Shown here: piece after piece, positions 52,651 to 63,635 of the stretch | Position numbering within the stretch: position 1 is the first letter of the stretch | How the letters are laid out: each line of letters opens with the position of its first letter | Source: Xanthomonas bonasiae | GTDB lineage: Bacteria; Pseudomonadota; Gammaproteobacteria; Xanthomonadales; Xanthomonadaceae | Direction of reading: 5' to 3' | DNA length: 64,000 nucleotides | Assembly (NCBI RefSeq): GCF_017163705.1 | Contig: NZ_JAFIWB010000008.1 | Coordinates: 1 to 64,000, forward strand | Translations under genes and position numbers: made by a program | The notes under the pieces: model-generated | What the model was told of the DNA's origin: nothing | The model's database searches: none | What the model saw: only the letters and a program-made list of their open reading frames with translations

Positions 52651-53300
52651 AGACTTGCCGCCGTTGCCTGCTCTTGCTCCTGTCGCTGCTGCCGCTGGCC
52701 GCGGCGGCGGCCACGCCGCTGTCGCCCGCGGTCGCCGCGGTGCGCGAGCAATGGGCGCAGGTCGCCTACCAGACGCCCAAGCCGCAGCGCGTGCAGGCCT
52801 ATGCGGCATTGGCCACGCATGCGGCGGCGGCCAGGCAGGCCGCGCCGCAGGATCCGGCCGCGCTGATCTGGGAAGGCATCGTGTTGTCGAGCGAAGCCGG
52901 CGAGCGCGGCGGCCTCGGCGCGCTGAGCCTGGTCAAGCGCGCCCGCGCCGATTTCGAGCAGGCGCTGAAGCTCGATCCGGCCGCGTTGAACGGCTCGGCC
53001 TGCACCAGCCTGGGCGCGCTGTACTACCAGGTACCGGGTTGGCCGGTCGGTTTCGGCGACGACGCCAAGGCGCGCACGCTGTTGCTGCAGGGCCTGCACT
53101 ACGACCCCGACGGGATCGACGCGAACTACTTCTACGGCGACTTCCTGCGCGACCAGAAGGACTGGAATGGCGCGGCGGCGGCGCTGAAGAAGGCGTTGGC
53201 GGCGCCGCCGCGGCCGGGCCGCGAACTGGCCGACCGTGGCCGCCACCAGCAGATCCAGGCGGCCCTGCAGGAGGTCGAGCCGCACCTTGCCAGCCATTGA
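52647..53300 (+). CDS. Exported TPR-like protein
   Basis: A protein of 217 residues. MKTCRRCLLLLLSLLPLAAA is a strong signal peptide with cleavage near residue 22. The mature part has TPR-like helical pairs: ADFEQALKLDPAALNGSACT near residue 102, ARTLLLQGLHYDPDGIDANY near residue 143, and WNGAAAALKKALAAPP near residue 173. It is therefore a periplasmic scaffold or binding protein, with no catalytic motif seen. It is coupled to the SDR gene by ATGA overlap and lies only 22 bp before the response regulator, so it could be the link between the enzymes' product and the sensor pair (inference). Confidence 0.75.
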   Translation: MKTCRRCLLLLLSLLPLAAAAATPLSPAVAAVREQWAQVAYQTPKPQRVQAYAALATHAAAARQAAPQDPAALIWEGIVLSSEAGERGGLGALSLVKRARADFEQALKLDPAALNGSACTSLGALYYQVPGWPVGFGDDAKARTLLLQGLHYDPDGIDANYFYGDFLRDQKDWNGAAAALKKALAAPPRPGRELADRGRHQQIQAALQEVEPHLASH

Positions 53301-53322
53301 GCGGCCGCCCACACTGACCCAC

Positions 53323-54006
53323 ATGCGCATCTTGCTGGTCGAGGACGATCTGTCGCTGGGCGAGGGCATCCGCACCGCGTTGCGCCGCGCCGCCTATTCG
53401 GTGGACTGGGTGCAGGACGGCGCGGCGGCGCTGATCGCGATCGGCGACGGCGGTATCGACCTGGTGCTGCTGGACCTGGGCTTGCCGCGCATGGACGGGC
53501 TGGAGGTGATCCGGCAATCGCGCCAGGCCGGCGCCGACGTGCCGATCCTGGTACTGAGCGCGCGCGAGCGCCCGGCCGACCGCGCGCTGGGCCTGGACCT
53601 GGGCGCCGACGACTACCTCGGCAAGCCGTTCGACACCACCGAACTGCTGGCGCGCACCCGCGCGCTGCTGCGGCGCAGTGCCGGGCGCGCCACGCCGCAA
53701 TTGGAGATCGGCGCGCTGTACCTGGATCCGGAGCGGCTGGCGGTGCGCTGGCGCGGCCGCGCGCTGGACCTGACCCGGCGCGAGTTCGCGCTGCTGTGGC
53801 TGCTGGCCGAACGCCACGGCCGCGCCATCGCGCGCGAGGCGATCCAGCAGCGCCTGTACGGCTGGGACGAGGATGTGGCCAGCAATGCGGTCGATGTGCA
53901 CGTGCACCAGCTGCGGCGCAAGCTCGACCCGGCGCTGATCCGCACCGTGCGCGGGGTCGGCTATGCGCTGGACGAACAGGCCGCGGCCGCGCTGGCGGCG
54001 CCATGA
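53323..54006 (+). CDS. OmpR-family response regulator (QseB/PmrA-like)
   Basis: A protein of 227 residues. The receiver has Glu7-Asp8-Asp9, phosphoacceptor Asp51 in VLLDLGLPR and GKPFDTTELLARTRALLRR. The winged helix ends TVRGVGYALDEQ. The start at 53323 aligns the receiver and leaves a 22-bp gap from the TPR-like gene, so it belongs to the same transcription unit. It overlaps the kinase gene by four bases. Its target is probably its own operon or the membrane, as for QseB/PmrA, but no clear direct repeat for it was found upstream of 48994. Confidence 0.88.
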   Translation: MRILLVEDDLSLGEGIRTALRRAAYSVDWVQDGAAALIAIGDGGIDLVLLDLGLPRMDGLEVIRQSRQAGADVPILVLSARERPADRALGLDLGADDYLGKPFDTTELLARTRALLRRSAGRATPQLEIGALYLDPERLAVRWRGRALDLTRREFALLWLLAERHGRAIAREAIQQRLYGWDEDVASNAVDVHVHQLRRKLDPALIRTVRGVGYALDEQAAAALAAP

Positions 54007-55397
54007 GTTCGATGCGGCGGATGCTGCTGGGCGGTCTGCTCGGGGTGGTAACCCTGGTGTTCGCGGTGGCCGCATTGCTCAGCTACCGCGCCGGCCTGCA
54101 GGAGGCGGGCGAGATGTTCGATGCCAAGTTGGTGCAGTCCTCGCGGGTGCTGATGAGCCTGGTCGACGAACCGCTGGGCGAGCTGACCCGGCTCGGCCCG
54201 GCCGGCGAGCCGATCGTGATCCGCGGTTGGCACGGGCAGGCGCAGGGCGTGGGCGAGGCGCTGGCGTTCCGCACCGGCCATGCCTACGAAAGCAAGCTGG
54301 CGTTCCAGGTCCGCGACGACCGCGGCCACCTGCTGCTGCGCTCGGACAGCGGCCCGACCCGGCAGTTGGCCCCGCTGGTCGCCGGCTACGCCGACGTGAC
54401 CCTGGATGGCCGCCGCTGGCGCACCTTCAGCCTGCACTCGGCGGGCGGGCGCTGGTTCCAGACCGGCGAGCAGGCCGACATCCGCCGCGAGCTGGCCGAA
54501 GACATCGCGTTGGGCACGGCCTTGCCGCTGCTGTTGGCGCTGCCGGTGCTGGCGCTGCTGGTGTGGGCGGTGGTGAACTGGGCCAGCCGCGCCTTGAGCC
54601 GGGTCTCGCAGGCGATCGGCGAGCGCGACCCGCAGCGGCTGGAACCGTTGCCGTTGCACGGCGTGCCGCGCGAGATCCATGGGCTGGTGGTGGCGGTCAA
54701 CGACCTGATGCGGCGCCTGGAGGCCGCGCTGGCGCGCGAGCGCCGCTTCATCGCCGATGCCGCGCACGAACTGCGTACCCCGATCGCCGCGCTGAAGGTA
54801 CACGCCGACAATCTGGGCCAGGCCCGCGACGCCGCCGAACGCGACGAATCGCAGCGGCACCTGGATGCCAGCGTGCGCCGGGTGGAGCGGCTGGTCGCGC
54901 AGTTGCTGACGCTCAGCCGGGTCGAACCGGGCGCCGCCGAGCCCACGCAAGGGCGGCTGGCGCTGGACGGCCTGGTCGCGCTGCAGGTGGACGATGCGCA
55001 GCCGCTGGCGGCGCGGCGCCAGCAGCGGCTGCGGATGCTGTGCAACGACCCGGTCATGCTGCTCGGCAACGAGGCGGGCCTGTCCGCGCTGGTGCGCAAT
55101 CTGATCGACAACGCCCTGCGCTACGCGCCGCCGGGCGGGCAGGTGGAAGTCGCCCTGCGTGGCGACCATGCCTATGCCTGGTTCACGGTCGAGGATTCCG
55201 GCCCCGGTGTCGCCGAGGCGGCGCGCGAGCGCGTGTTCGAGCGCTTCCACCGCGAACTCGGCAGCGGCGTGGAGGGCAGCGGACTGGGTTTGGCGATCGC
55301 GCGCGAGGTGGTGAACGCGCACGGCGGCGACATCGCGCTAGATACCTCGCCGACCCTGGGCGGGCTGCGGGTCAGCGTGCGCCTGCCGTTGCGCTGA
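54003..55397 (+). CDS. Sensor histidine kinase (QseC/PmrB-like)
   Basis: A protein of 464 residues. A membrane helix is at 8-27, a periplasmic sensor of about 140 residues (28-168), and a second helix at 172-192. A HAMP-like segment follows, then phosphoacceptor His255 in ADAAHELRTPIAALK, and the ATPase domain with NLIDNALRYAPPGG, DSGPGVAEAA and GSGLGLAIARE. The sensor has no named domain I recognise. It is the last gene of the seven-gene operon (ATGA overlap with the regulator), so this pair is probably dedicated to the operon's product or the envelope state it changes. Confidence 0.87.
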   Translation: MSSMRRMLLGGLLGVVTLVFAVAALLSYRAGLQEAGEMFDAKLVQSSRVLMSLVDEPLGELTRLGPAGEPIVIRGWHGQAQGVGEALAFRTGHAYESKLAFQVRDDRGHLLLRSDSGPTRQLAPLVAGYADVTLDGRRWRTFSLHSAGGRWFQTGEQADIRRELAEDIALGTALPLLLALPVLALLVWAVVNWASRALSRVSQAIGERDPQRLEPLPLHGVPREIHGLVVAVNDLMRRLEAALARERRFIADAAHELRTPIAALKVHADNLGQARDAAERDESQRHLDASVRRVERLVAQLLTLSRVEPGAAEPTQGRLALDGLVALQVDDAQPLAARRQQRLRMLCNDPVMLLGNEAGLSALVRNLIDNALRYAPPGGQVEVALRGDHAYAWFTVEDSGPGVAEAARERVFERFHRELGSGVEGSGLGLAIAREVVNAHGGDIALDTSPTLGGLRVSVRLPLR

Positions 55398-55441
55398 GTG
55401 GTGTGGCGGGACGGCTGCCGTTCGGCAATGTGAGGAACGTC

Positions 55442-55471
55442 CTGACATCGGCGGCGAACATGTAGTGATAA
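55442..55471 (+). promoter_or_regulatory. Candidate promoter for the second diguanylate cyclase
   Basis: CTGACA (55442-55447) and TGATAA (55466-55471) are separated by 18 bases, in an AT-richer patch between the kinase gene and the cyclase. Transcription would begin near 55478, compatible with starts at 55515 or 55530 but not with the upstream ATG at 55473. Confidence 0.45.
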
Positions 55472-55514
55472 ATTGGCTTCTCGTGCGGTTTGGAAACCGC
55501 GTGCTGCCGAGGGC

Positions 55515-58500
55515 ATGATTCGGGAAGCAATGGAGCAGGGGGACCGGCGTCACACTACCATCGGCAGCGCACCTGCGCTGCGCCGACGCCTGCGCGGGCG
55601 CATCGGTTTGTTCCTGATGCTGCTGTGCGCCTGCTCCGCGGCAGGTGCCGCCGTGGCCCAGGCAACGCGGCCGGTGACCGCGGGCAGCATCACCGACCGG
55701 CCGACGGTGGTGCGCTGGACGATGGACGAAGGCCTGCCGCACAACCTGGTGCATGCGCTGGCGCAGGACCGCGACGGCCTGCTGTGGATCGGCACCTGGG
55801 AAGGCGTGGCGCGCTTCGATGGCCGCGCCTTCACCGTGTTCGACCGGCAGAACACGCCGGGCATGGAGATGTCCGGCGTGTTCGCGATCGTGCCCGAACG
55901 CGACGGCGGGGTGCTGGTCGGTACCGCCTACGACGGCGTATTCCGCTATGCCGGCGGCGCCTGGGAGCACCTGGGCGATGCGCGTGCGCAGCGGCTGCAG
56001 GTGGCGTCGATGCTGCGCGACCGCGACGGTGTGCTGTGGGTCGGCAGCGAGGACGGCCTGTTCCGGATCGAGGCCGATGGCCGCCTGACCGCGGCCGGTG
56101 CCGCCGCCGGGCTGCCGAAGACCCGGATCGCCGCGCTGCTGCAGCAGGCCGATGGCAGCGTGCTGGTCGGCACCGCGCAGGGGCTGTTCCGCCTCGACCC
56201 GGCCACCGGCCGTGCGCGGCGTTGGGGGCGGACGGAGGCGATGCGCACGGCGCCGGTACGGCGGCTGAGCCGCGACCGCGACGGCGGGCTGCTGGTCGCC
56301 GGCGACGCCGGCGTGTTCTGGCTGCACGCCGATGGCGCGCTGCAGTGGTTGCGCCAGGGCCAGCGCGTGGATGCCGCGTTGCAGGGTCGCCAGGGCCAGG
56401 TGTGGACCAGCCTGTCCAGCGGCCAGTTGCTGCGGCGCTCGTCGAGCGGGGTCAGCGAGGAGATGCTGTCGATCTCCGGCGTGGTCAGCCCGGCGCTGAT
56501 CGAGGACCGCGAAGGCCTGATCTGGGCCGGCAGCACCGACGGCCTGTTCCGCATCGCCGTGGGCGATGCCGGCGGCCTGACCCGGCACGACGGCCTCGGC
56601 GGCGACTACGTGCGCGTAGTGCAGCAGAGCGCCGATGGCGCGGTCTGGGTCGGCCATGCCGCCGGCCTCGATCGCTGGCAGCACGGCCGCATCGCCACGT
56701 TGCGCATCGCCGCCGCCGGTCGCGATCCGTCGGTGCTGGCGCTGGCCGCGGCCAACGATGGCGGCATGTGGGTCGGTACCTACAACCAGGGAGTGCTGTT
56801 GCTGGCGCCCGACGGTGCGGTCCGGCAACGGCTCGGCACCGAGGCCGGCATCCCGCAGGCCATGGTGCGGGCGCTGTTGCAGGATGCGGACGGCGGGCTG
56901 TGGGTCGGCGGCAACGCCGGCCTGGCCTATCGCAACCGTGGCCGCACCCGCCTGTACACCCTGGCCGATGGGCTGCCGGCGCGGCAGGTGCAGGCGCTGT
57001 ACCGCGATCGCGCCGGCGTGCTGTGGATCGGCACCAGCGACGGCATCGCGGCGCTGTCGGCCGACGGCACGCTGCGCCGCTGGCCCGCCGGCGCCGCGTT
57101 CCCCGCGCACAACGCGTTCGATTTCCTGGAGGATGCCGGCGGCGCGCTGTGGATCGCCAGCGACCGCGGCCTGCTGCGGTTGCGCGACGGCCGCTTCCGC
57201 ACCTACGACCATCGCGTCGGGTTGCCGCGCGACAAGCTGTTCCGGGTCATCGACGATGGCCAGGGCCATCTGTGGGTGACCAGCAACCAGGGCGTGTTCC
57301 GCATCGCCCGCGACAGCATCGCGCAGCTCGATGCCGGGCGCCGCACGCAACTGGCGGTGGACGTGGTCGATCGCAGCGACGGCATGCCCGGCAGCCAGGG
57401 CAACGGCAGCAGCGCGCCCGCCGGCTGGCTGAGCCGCGACGGCATCTTGCTGATCCCGACTTCAGCCGGCCTGGCGCTGATCGACCCGGCGCTGCCCAGC
57501 CGGCATTCGCTGCGCGCGCCGGCGGTGGTGATCGAGCGGCTGCAGGTCGATGGCCGCGAGCAGCCGCTGCGCGCCGACTACCGCTTGCCCGGCAGCGTCG
57601 GCCGGCTCAGCGTCGACTACGCCGGCTTGAGCTTCCGCTCGCCGGACAAGGTGCGCTACCGCTATCGCCTGCATGGCTTCGACCGGCAATGGATCGATGC
57701 CGGCAGCAGCGAGGAGGCGGTCTATACCAACCTGCCGCCTGGCGACTACCGGCTGGAAGTGCAGGCGACCACCAATGCGATGGACTGGTCGCGCAGCGAT
57801 CTGGTGGGGCGCGCCTCGCTGCAGCTGGACGTGGTGCCGCCGTTCTGGCAGCGCGGTCCGTTCGTGGTGATCGCGGCGATCGCGTTCAGCGGCCTGTTGC
57901 TGTGGTGGTACCGCGGCCGCAGCCATCGCTACCTGCGCCGTCAGCGCCGGCTCAATCGCATCATCGCCGAGCGCACCCACGAGCTGCGCGCGAAGAACCT
58001 GGCGCTGAAGCTGGCCGATTTCGAACGCGAGGAGCTGGTGCGCAAGCTCGCCTACCAGGCCGGCCACGACGCGCTGACCGGCCTGCCGAACCGGCGCACC
58101 GCCGATCCGCACCTGACCGCGGCGCTGGAGCACGCGCGGGCCACGCAAACGCCGCTGTGCGTGGCGCTGCTGGACATCGACAACTTCAAGCGGATCAACG
58201 ACAGCTACGGCCACGAGATCGGCGACGAAGTGCTGCGCCGGGTCGGCGAGGTGCTGCGCGCCACGCTCGGCGAACACGCCTTCGCCGCGCGCCACGGCGG
58301 CGAGGAGTTCCTGCTGGTGTTGCCGGGCCTGGACCGCGAACAGGCGCGGGCGCGGCTGGACGACCTGCGCCACCGCGTCGCCGCGATCGTGGTCCACGAT
58401 GTCGATGGGCGCACGGTGCAGTGCACGGCCAGCGTCGGTTTCGCCTGTGTCAGCCCGGCGCTGCAGAGCCGGCGCGAATTGCTGGTGCTGGCCGACCAGC

Positions 58501-58547
58501 GCCTGTACCAGGCCAAGCACGAAGGCCGCGACCGGGTGGTCGGCTAG
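55515..58547 (+). CDS. Periplasmic beta-propeller (Reg_prop/Y_Y_Y) diguanylate cyclase, second copy
   Basis: A protein of 1010 residues from the ATG at 55515; the ATG at 55530 has a slightly better-placed GGGA. A signal or anchor segment lies near residues 30-50. Many propeller repeats follow (LLWIGTWEGVARFDG, VLWVGSEDGLFRIE and so on), then a Y_Y_Y domain (YRYRLHGFDRQWIDAGSSEE), a membrane helix (FVVIAAIAFSGLLLWWY), a coiled coil, and a GGDEF domain with RHGGEEF near residue 933. The I-site is not conserved (EHAF where RxxD is expected). It is a paralogue of the protein at 26159. It follows the seven-gene operon by 117 bp but has its own candidate promoter. Confidence 0.88.
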   Translation: MIREAMEQGDRRHTTIGSAPALRRRLRGRIGLFLMLLCACSAAGAAVAQATRPVTAGSITDRPTVVRWTMDEGLPHNLVHALAQDRDGLLWIGTWEGVARFDGRAFTVFDRQNTPGMEMSGVFAIVPERDGGVLVGTAYDGVFRYAGGAWEHLGDARAQRLQVASMLRDRDGVLWVGSEDGLFRIEADGRLTAAGAAAGLPKTRIAALLQQADGSVLVGTAQGLFRLDPATGRARRWGRTEAMRTAPVRRLSRDRDGGLLVAGDAGVFWLHADGALQWLRQGQRVDAALQGRQGQVWTSLSSGQLLRRSSSGVSEEMLSISGVVSPALIEDREGLIWAGSTDGLFRIAVGDAGGLTRHDGLGGDYVRVVQQSADGAVWVGHAAGLDRWQHGRIATLRIAAAGRDPSVLALAAANDGGMWVGTYNQGVLLLAPDGAVRQRLGTEAGIPQAMVRALLQDADGGLWVGGNAGLAYRNRGRTRLYTLADGLPARQVQALYRDRAGVLWIGTSDGIAALSADGTLRRWPAGAAFPAHNAFDFLEDAGGALWIASDRGLLRLRDGRFRTYDHRVGLPRDKLFRVIDDGQGHLWVTSNQGVFRIARDSIAQLDAGRRTQLAVDVVDRSDGMPGSQGNGSSAPAGWLSRDGILLIPTSAGLALIDPALPSRHSLRAPAVVIERLQVDGREQPLRADYRLPGSVGRLSVDYAGLSFRSPDKVRYRYRLHGFDRQWIDAGSSEEAVYTNLPPGDYRLEVQATTNAMDWSRSDLVGRASLQLDVVPPFWQRGPFVVIAAIAFSGLLLWWYRGRSHRYLRRQRRLNRIIAERTHELRAKNLALKLADFEREELVRKLAYQAGHDALTGLPNRRTADPHLTAALEHARATQTPLCVALLDIDNFKRINDSYGHEIGDEVLRRVGEVLRATLGEHAFAARHGGEEFLLVLPGLDREQARARLDDLRHRVAAIVVHDVDGRTVQCTASVGFACVSPALQSRRELLVLADQRLYQAKHEGRDRVVG

Positions 58548-58570
58548 GGCGTAAAGCGCAGGTGCACCCT

Positions 58571-58653
58571 TGTAGGAGCCGCTTCAGCCGCGACACACAG
58601 CACGGCGAGCCTGCGGCGCGGAATCCTGTCGGGGCTGAAGCCCCTCCGACAGG
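58571..58653. repeat. REP-like palindrome pair (REPIN)
   Basis: TGTAGGAGCCGCTTCAGCCG opens it and GTCGGGGCTGAAGCCCCTCC closes it, with the spacer CACACAGCACGGCGAGCCTG between. The right arm carries compensating changes (GGGGCTGAAGCCCC), so the local hairpin is kept though the sequence differs. It lies between the convergent cyclase and leuB genes. Confidence 0.85.
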
Positions 58654-58720
58654 AGAGATCCGCGCCGCCCGATGTGAGCGTTCGGCCGCTGCCTATCCGC
58701 GCAGTGGCCGAACGCAGTTA

Positions 58721-58749
58721 CCAATCCCCAATCCCTACTCCCGAATCTC
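58721..58749 (-). repeat. G-rich heptad array across the leuB stop codon
   Basis: On the minus strand the leuB end reads GAGATTCGGGAGTAGGGATT followed by GGGGATTGG. The TAG stop of leuB and its last three codons (Ile-Arg-Glu) lie inside the array. It is G-rich on the sense strand, like the other five arrays at gene ends. Confidence 0.75.
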
Positions 58750-59826
58750 GGCTTCCACCGACCCATGCGCCTGCAACTGCTCCACCACCGCGCGCGCGGC
58801 CGCATTGGTGGAAATGCCGTGGCCCGGGGCGGCGAGGTCGGCGGTGAAGGCGTGCGCGTTGAGCGCGGCGTCCACCGCCTGCTCGATCGCCTCGGCTTCG
58901 GCGTTCAGGCCCAGCGAATGGCGCAGCAGCAGCGCGGCGCTGAGGATGGTGGCGTAGGGATTGGCAATGCCCTTGCCGGCGATGTCCGGGGCCGAGCCGT
59001 GGATCGGCTCGTACAGGCCGATTTTGCCTTCGCCCAGCGACGCCGACGGCAGCAGGCCCAGCGAACCGGCGAGCATCGACGCCTCGTCGGTGAGGATGTC
59101 GCCGAACATGTTCTCGGTGACGATCACGTCGTACTCGCGCGGCTTGGCCAGCAGGTGCATGGCCATCGAGTCGACCAGCTGGTGCTCCAGGCGCACGTCC
59201 GGGAATTCGTCGCGGCCGATGCGCGTGGCCACGTCGCGCCACAGCCGCGAGGTCTCCAGCACGTTGGCCTTGTCCACCGAGGTGACGTGGTTGCGGCGCT
59301 GCTGGGCCAGGCGGAACGCGCTGCGCAGGACCCGCTCGATCTCCTCGACGCTGTAGCGGCACAGGTCGCTGGCGTCGGTGGCGGTGCGGGTCTTGTCGCC
59401 GAAATAGATGCCGCCGGTCAGCTCGCGCACCACCACGATGTCCACGCCGGTGAGCAGGTGCGGCTTGATCGGCGAGGCGTCCAGCGCCGCCGGATGCGGC
59501 TTGACCGGGCGCAGGTTGGCGAACAGGCCCAGGCCGCGGCGGATCGCCAGCAGGCCCTGTTCGGGGCGGATCTTGGCGTTGGGATCGGACCACTTCGGCC
59601 CGCCGACCGCGCCCAGCAGCACCGCGTCGGCCTGCTGGCAGGCGGCCAGCGTCGCCGCCGGCAGCGGTTCGCCGTGGCGGTCGATGGCGATGCCGCCGAT
59701 GTCGTGTTCGTGAAACTCGAACGTGTGCTGGTAGCGGCGGGCGATGGTGCGCAGCACCGAGACCGCGGCAGCGGCGACTTCGGGGCCGATGCCGTCGCCG
59801 GGCAGGACGACGATGTCAGCGTGCAT
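58735..59826 (-). CDS. leuB: 3-Isopropylmalate dehydrogenase
   Basis: A protein of 363 residues. [11 protein letters not shown] at the start, [12 protein letters not shown] near residue 103, [10 protein letters not shown] near residue 135 and [20 protein letters not shown] near residue 237 are the family signatures. The NAD site is [20 protein letters not shown] near residue 270. It oxidises and decarboxylates 3-isopropylmalate to 2-ketoisocaproate in leucine synthesis. It is the last gene of the leuC-orf-leuD-leuB unit and overlaps leuD by 11 bases. Its stop codon lies inside a GGGATT heptad array, so its final residues come from the repeat. Confidence 0.96.
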   Translation of the reverse strand: MHADIVVLPGDGIGPEVAAAAVSVLRTIARRYQHTFEFHEHDIGGIAIDRHGEPLPAATLAACQQADAVLLGAVGGPKWSDPNAKIRPEQGLLAIRRGLGLFANLRPVKPHPAALDASPIKPHLLTGVDIVVVRELTGGIYFGDKTRTATDASDLCRYSVEEIERVLRSAFRLAQQRRNHVTSVDKANVLETSRLWRDVATRIGRDEFPDVRLEHQLVDSMAMHLLAKPREYDVIVTENMFGDILTDEASMLAGSLGLLPSASLGEGKIGLYEPIHGSAPDIAGKGIANPYATILSAALLLRHSLGLNAEAEAIEQAVDAALNAHAFTADLAAPGHGISTNAAARAVVEQLQAHGSVEAEIRE

Positions 59827-60394
59827 GGGTGGCCTCGTACTGTTCGATGGCGGGTTGGCGCAGCAGCAGGTAGCCGAGTTCGTCGACGCCTTCGAGCAGG
59901 CAGGTCTGCGAGAACTCGTCGAGCGGGAACGGATAGACGCGGCCGTCGGGCGTGCGCAGTTCGCGCGCGGCCACGTCCACGGTCAGCGCATCGTCCGGGC
60001 GCTGCATCAGGGTCTGCACGTCGGCCTCGTCCAGCACGATCGGCAGCAGCCCGTTCTTGAGGCTGTTGTTGCGTAAGATGTCGGCGATCTCGCTGCTGAC
60101 GATGGCGCGCAGGCCCAGGTCGGTCAGCGCCCACGGCGCATGTTCGCGCGAGGAGCCGCAGCCGAAGTTGCGCCCGGCCAGCAGGATCTGGCGGCCGGCG
60201 TTGTGCGGCTGGTTGAACGCGAACTCCGGGTTCGGCGTGCCGTCGGCCTGCCAGCGCCAGTCGTTGAACGCGTTGCGGCCGAGGCCGGCGCGCTCGGTGG
60301 TGGACAGGAACCGCGCCGGGATGATCTGGTCGGTGTCGATGTTGGTCTGGCGCAGCACCACGCTGGCCGAGGTGAGGGCAGCGAATCCGGCCAT
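59816..60394 (-). CDS. leuD: 3-Isopropylmalate dehydratase small subunit
   Basis: A protein of 192 residues, aconitase-swivel domain. [16 protein letters not shown] near residue 15, the substrate loop [17 protein letters not shown] near residue 73, and [15 protein letters not shown] near residue 108 are diagnostic. With LeuC it isomerises 2- to 3-isopropylmalate. Its ATG overlaps the stop of the 60-codon ORF by one base (TGATG), and its end overlaps leuB by 11 bases. Its length is near the short end for the family (about 190-215). Confidence 0.95.
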   Translation of the reverse strand: MAGFAALTSASVVLRQTNIDTDQIIPARFLSTTERAGLGRNAFNDWRWQADGTPNPEFAFNQPHNAGRQILLAGRNFGCGSSREHAPWALTDLGLRAIVSSEIADILRNNSLKNGLLPIVLDEADVQTLMQRPDDALTVDVAARELRTPDGRVYPFPLDEFSQTCLLEGVDELGYLLLRQPAIEQYEATHAR

Positions 60395-60576
60395 CAGCAG
60401 GTCTCCTGGGACACGGTGGCGGGAGCGGCGACGGCCGCGTCGGGCAGCGATGCCGGCGGCAGCGCCGGAGTGGGGACGTGCGGCGGCAACAGCGGCTTGC
60501 CGCGATGCGCGAAGGCGCGGGTGGTGGCGGCGACGAAGGTCAGCGTGGCCGCGAACGCGGCGATATGCGGCACCAT
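60394..60576 (-). CDS. 60-residue ORF between leuC and leuD
   Basis: The ORF encodes 60 residues: a hydrophobic N-terminal part ([20 protein letters not shown]) that could be a membrane segment or signal, then a Pro/Ala-rich tail ending VSQETC. Its ATG shares one base with the leuC stop and its TGA shares one base with the leuD ATG, so it is exactly fitted between them and translationally coupled on both sides. I do not recognise the family. It may be a real small protein, or simply a coupling device that carries ribosomes from leuC to leuD. Conservation elsewhere decides. Confidence 0.6.
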   Translation of the reverse strand: MVPHIAAFAATLTFVAATTRAFAHRGKPLLPPHVPTPALPPASLPDAAVAAPATVSQETC

Positions 60577-61991
60577 CACGCGACCTCCGCGAACAGCGTG
60601 CGCGGGTCGCTGACCTTGCCGTTCACCGCGGCCCAGGCCGCAGTCATCGGCGACGCCAGCAAGGTGCGCGAGCCGGGACCCTGGCGGCCTTCGAAATTGC
60701 GGTTGCTGGTGCTCACCGCCAGTTGCCCCGGCGCGACCAGGTCGCCGTTCATGGCGATGCACATGGAGCAGCCGGATTCGCGCCACTCGGCGCCGGCGGC
60801 GCGCACCACCTCGTGGATGCCCTCGGCCTCGGCCTGGCGCTTGACGATCTCCGAGCCCGGCACCACCAGCATGCGCACGTTCGGCGCGACGCGGCGGCCG
60901 CGCAGCACCTGCGCCACTTCGCGCATGTCGCTGAGCCGGCCGTTGGTGCACGAGCCGACGAACACCACGTCCACCGGGGTGCCGATCAGCGCGTGGCCGG
61001 ATTCGAAATGCATGTAGTCCAGGCCCTTCTGCGCGGCCGCGTCCTGCGCCGCCGGAATCGGCACGTCCACCGCGATCGCGGTGCCCGGGTGGGTGCCCCA
61101 GGTCAGGGTCGGGCGGATGTCGCGCGCGTCGATGCGCACGTCCACGTCGAAGCGCGCGCCCGGATCGCTGCGCAGCTGCGACCAGCGCTGCACCGCGGCG
61201 TCGAACTCCGCGCCCTTCGGACCGCGCGGGGTGTTCGCCATCCAGTCGAAGGTGACCTGGTCCGGCGCGACCATGCCGGCGCGCGCGCCGGCCTCGATCG
61301 ACATGTTGCACAGGGTCATGCGCTGCTCCATGTCCATCGCCTCGATGGTGGAGCCGCGGTACTCGAGCACGTGGCCGGTGCCGCCGTTGACCCCGATCAC
61401 GCCGATGATGTGCAGGATCACGTCCTTGGCGCCGACGCCCGGCGCCAGTGGCCCGTCGACGGTGATCGACATGGTCTTGGCCTTGCGCTGCAGCAGGCAT
61501 TGCGTGGCCAGCACGTAGCCGACCTCGCTGGTGCCGATGCCGAACGCCAATGCCCCGAAAGCGCCATGCGTGGAGGTGTGGCTGTCGCCGCAGACGATGG
61601 TCATGCCGGGCTGGGTGAAGCCCTGCTCGGGCGCGATCACGTGCACGATGCCGCGATTGTCCGAGGCCATGTCGAACAGCTCGATGCCGTAGTCGGCGCA
61701 GTTGCGCGCGAGCATGTCCACCTGCGCTTCGGAGGCCTTGGTGTAGTACGGCAGCTTGCCGTCGGCGCCGCGCGGCAGGGTCGGCGTGGAATGGTCCATC
61801 GTCGCCTTGGTGCGGTCGGGACGGCGCGGCTTCAGGCCGCGCGCCTTCAGTTCGGTGAACGCCTGCGGCGAGGTCACCTCGTGGATCAGGTGCAGGTCGA
61901 TGTACAGCACCGCCGGGGCGGTGCCGCTTTCGGGGACGACGACGTGCGCGTCCCACAGTTTGTCGTACAGGGTGCGGGGGGTCGAAGACAT
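60576..61991 (-). CDS. leuC: 3-Isopropylmalate dehydratase large subunit
   Basis: A protein of 471 residues, aconitase-type. [11 protein letters not shown] opens it, and [20 protein letters not shown] near residue 133 is a family signature. The [4Fe-4S] ligands are the Cys in FVGSCTNGR near residue 352 and the two in [13 protein letters not shown] near residue 412. It works with LeuD to isomerise isopropylmalate. It is first in the leuC-orf-leuD-leuB unit. The gap to leuA upstream is 84 bp (61992-62075), where I see no leader peptide or attenuator. The long frame that joins it to the 60-codon ORF is read-through of another frame. Confidence 0.96.
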   Translation of the reverse strand: MSSTPRTLYDKLWDAHVVVPESGTAPAVLYIDLHLIHEVTSPQAFTELKARGLKPRRPDRTKATMDHSTPTLPRGADGKLPYYTKASEAQVDMLARNCADYGIELFDMASDNRGIVHVIAPEQGFTQPGMTIVCGDSHTSTHGAFGALAFGIGTSEVGYVLATQCLLQRKAKTMSITVDGPLAPGVGAKDVILHIIGVIGVNGGTGHVLEYRGSTIEAMDMEQRMTLCNMSIEAGARAGMVAPDQVTFDWMANTPRGPKGAEFDAAVQRWSQLRSDPGARFDVDVRIDARDIRPTLTWGTHPGTAIAVDVPIPAAQDAAAQKGLDYMHFESGHALIGTPVDVVFVGSCTNGRLSDMREVAQVLRGRRVAPNVRMLVVPGSEIVKRQAEAEGIHEVVRAAGAEWRESGCSMCIAMNGDLVAPGQLAVSTSNRNFEGRQGPGSRTLLASPMTAAWAAVNGKVSDPRTLFAEVA

Positions 61992-62075
61992 TACGGGACT
62001 ACCTGGCAGGGACGCTGGGCAAGGATGGGGAGCGGTGAGAAGGGTGCATCGCGACGATGACGCTGGCGTGGCCGC

Positions 62076-63631
<1,556 letters not shown>

Positions 63632-63635
<4 letters not shown>

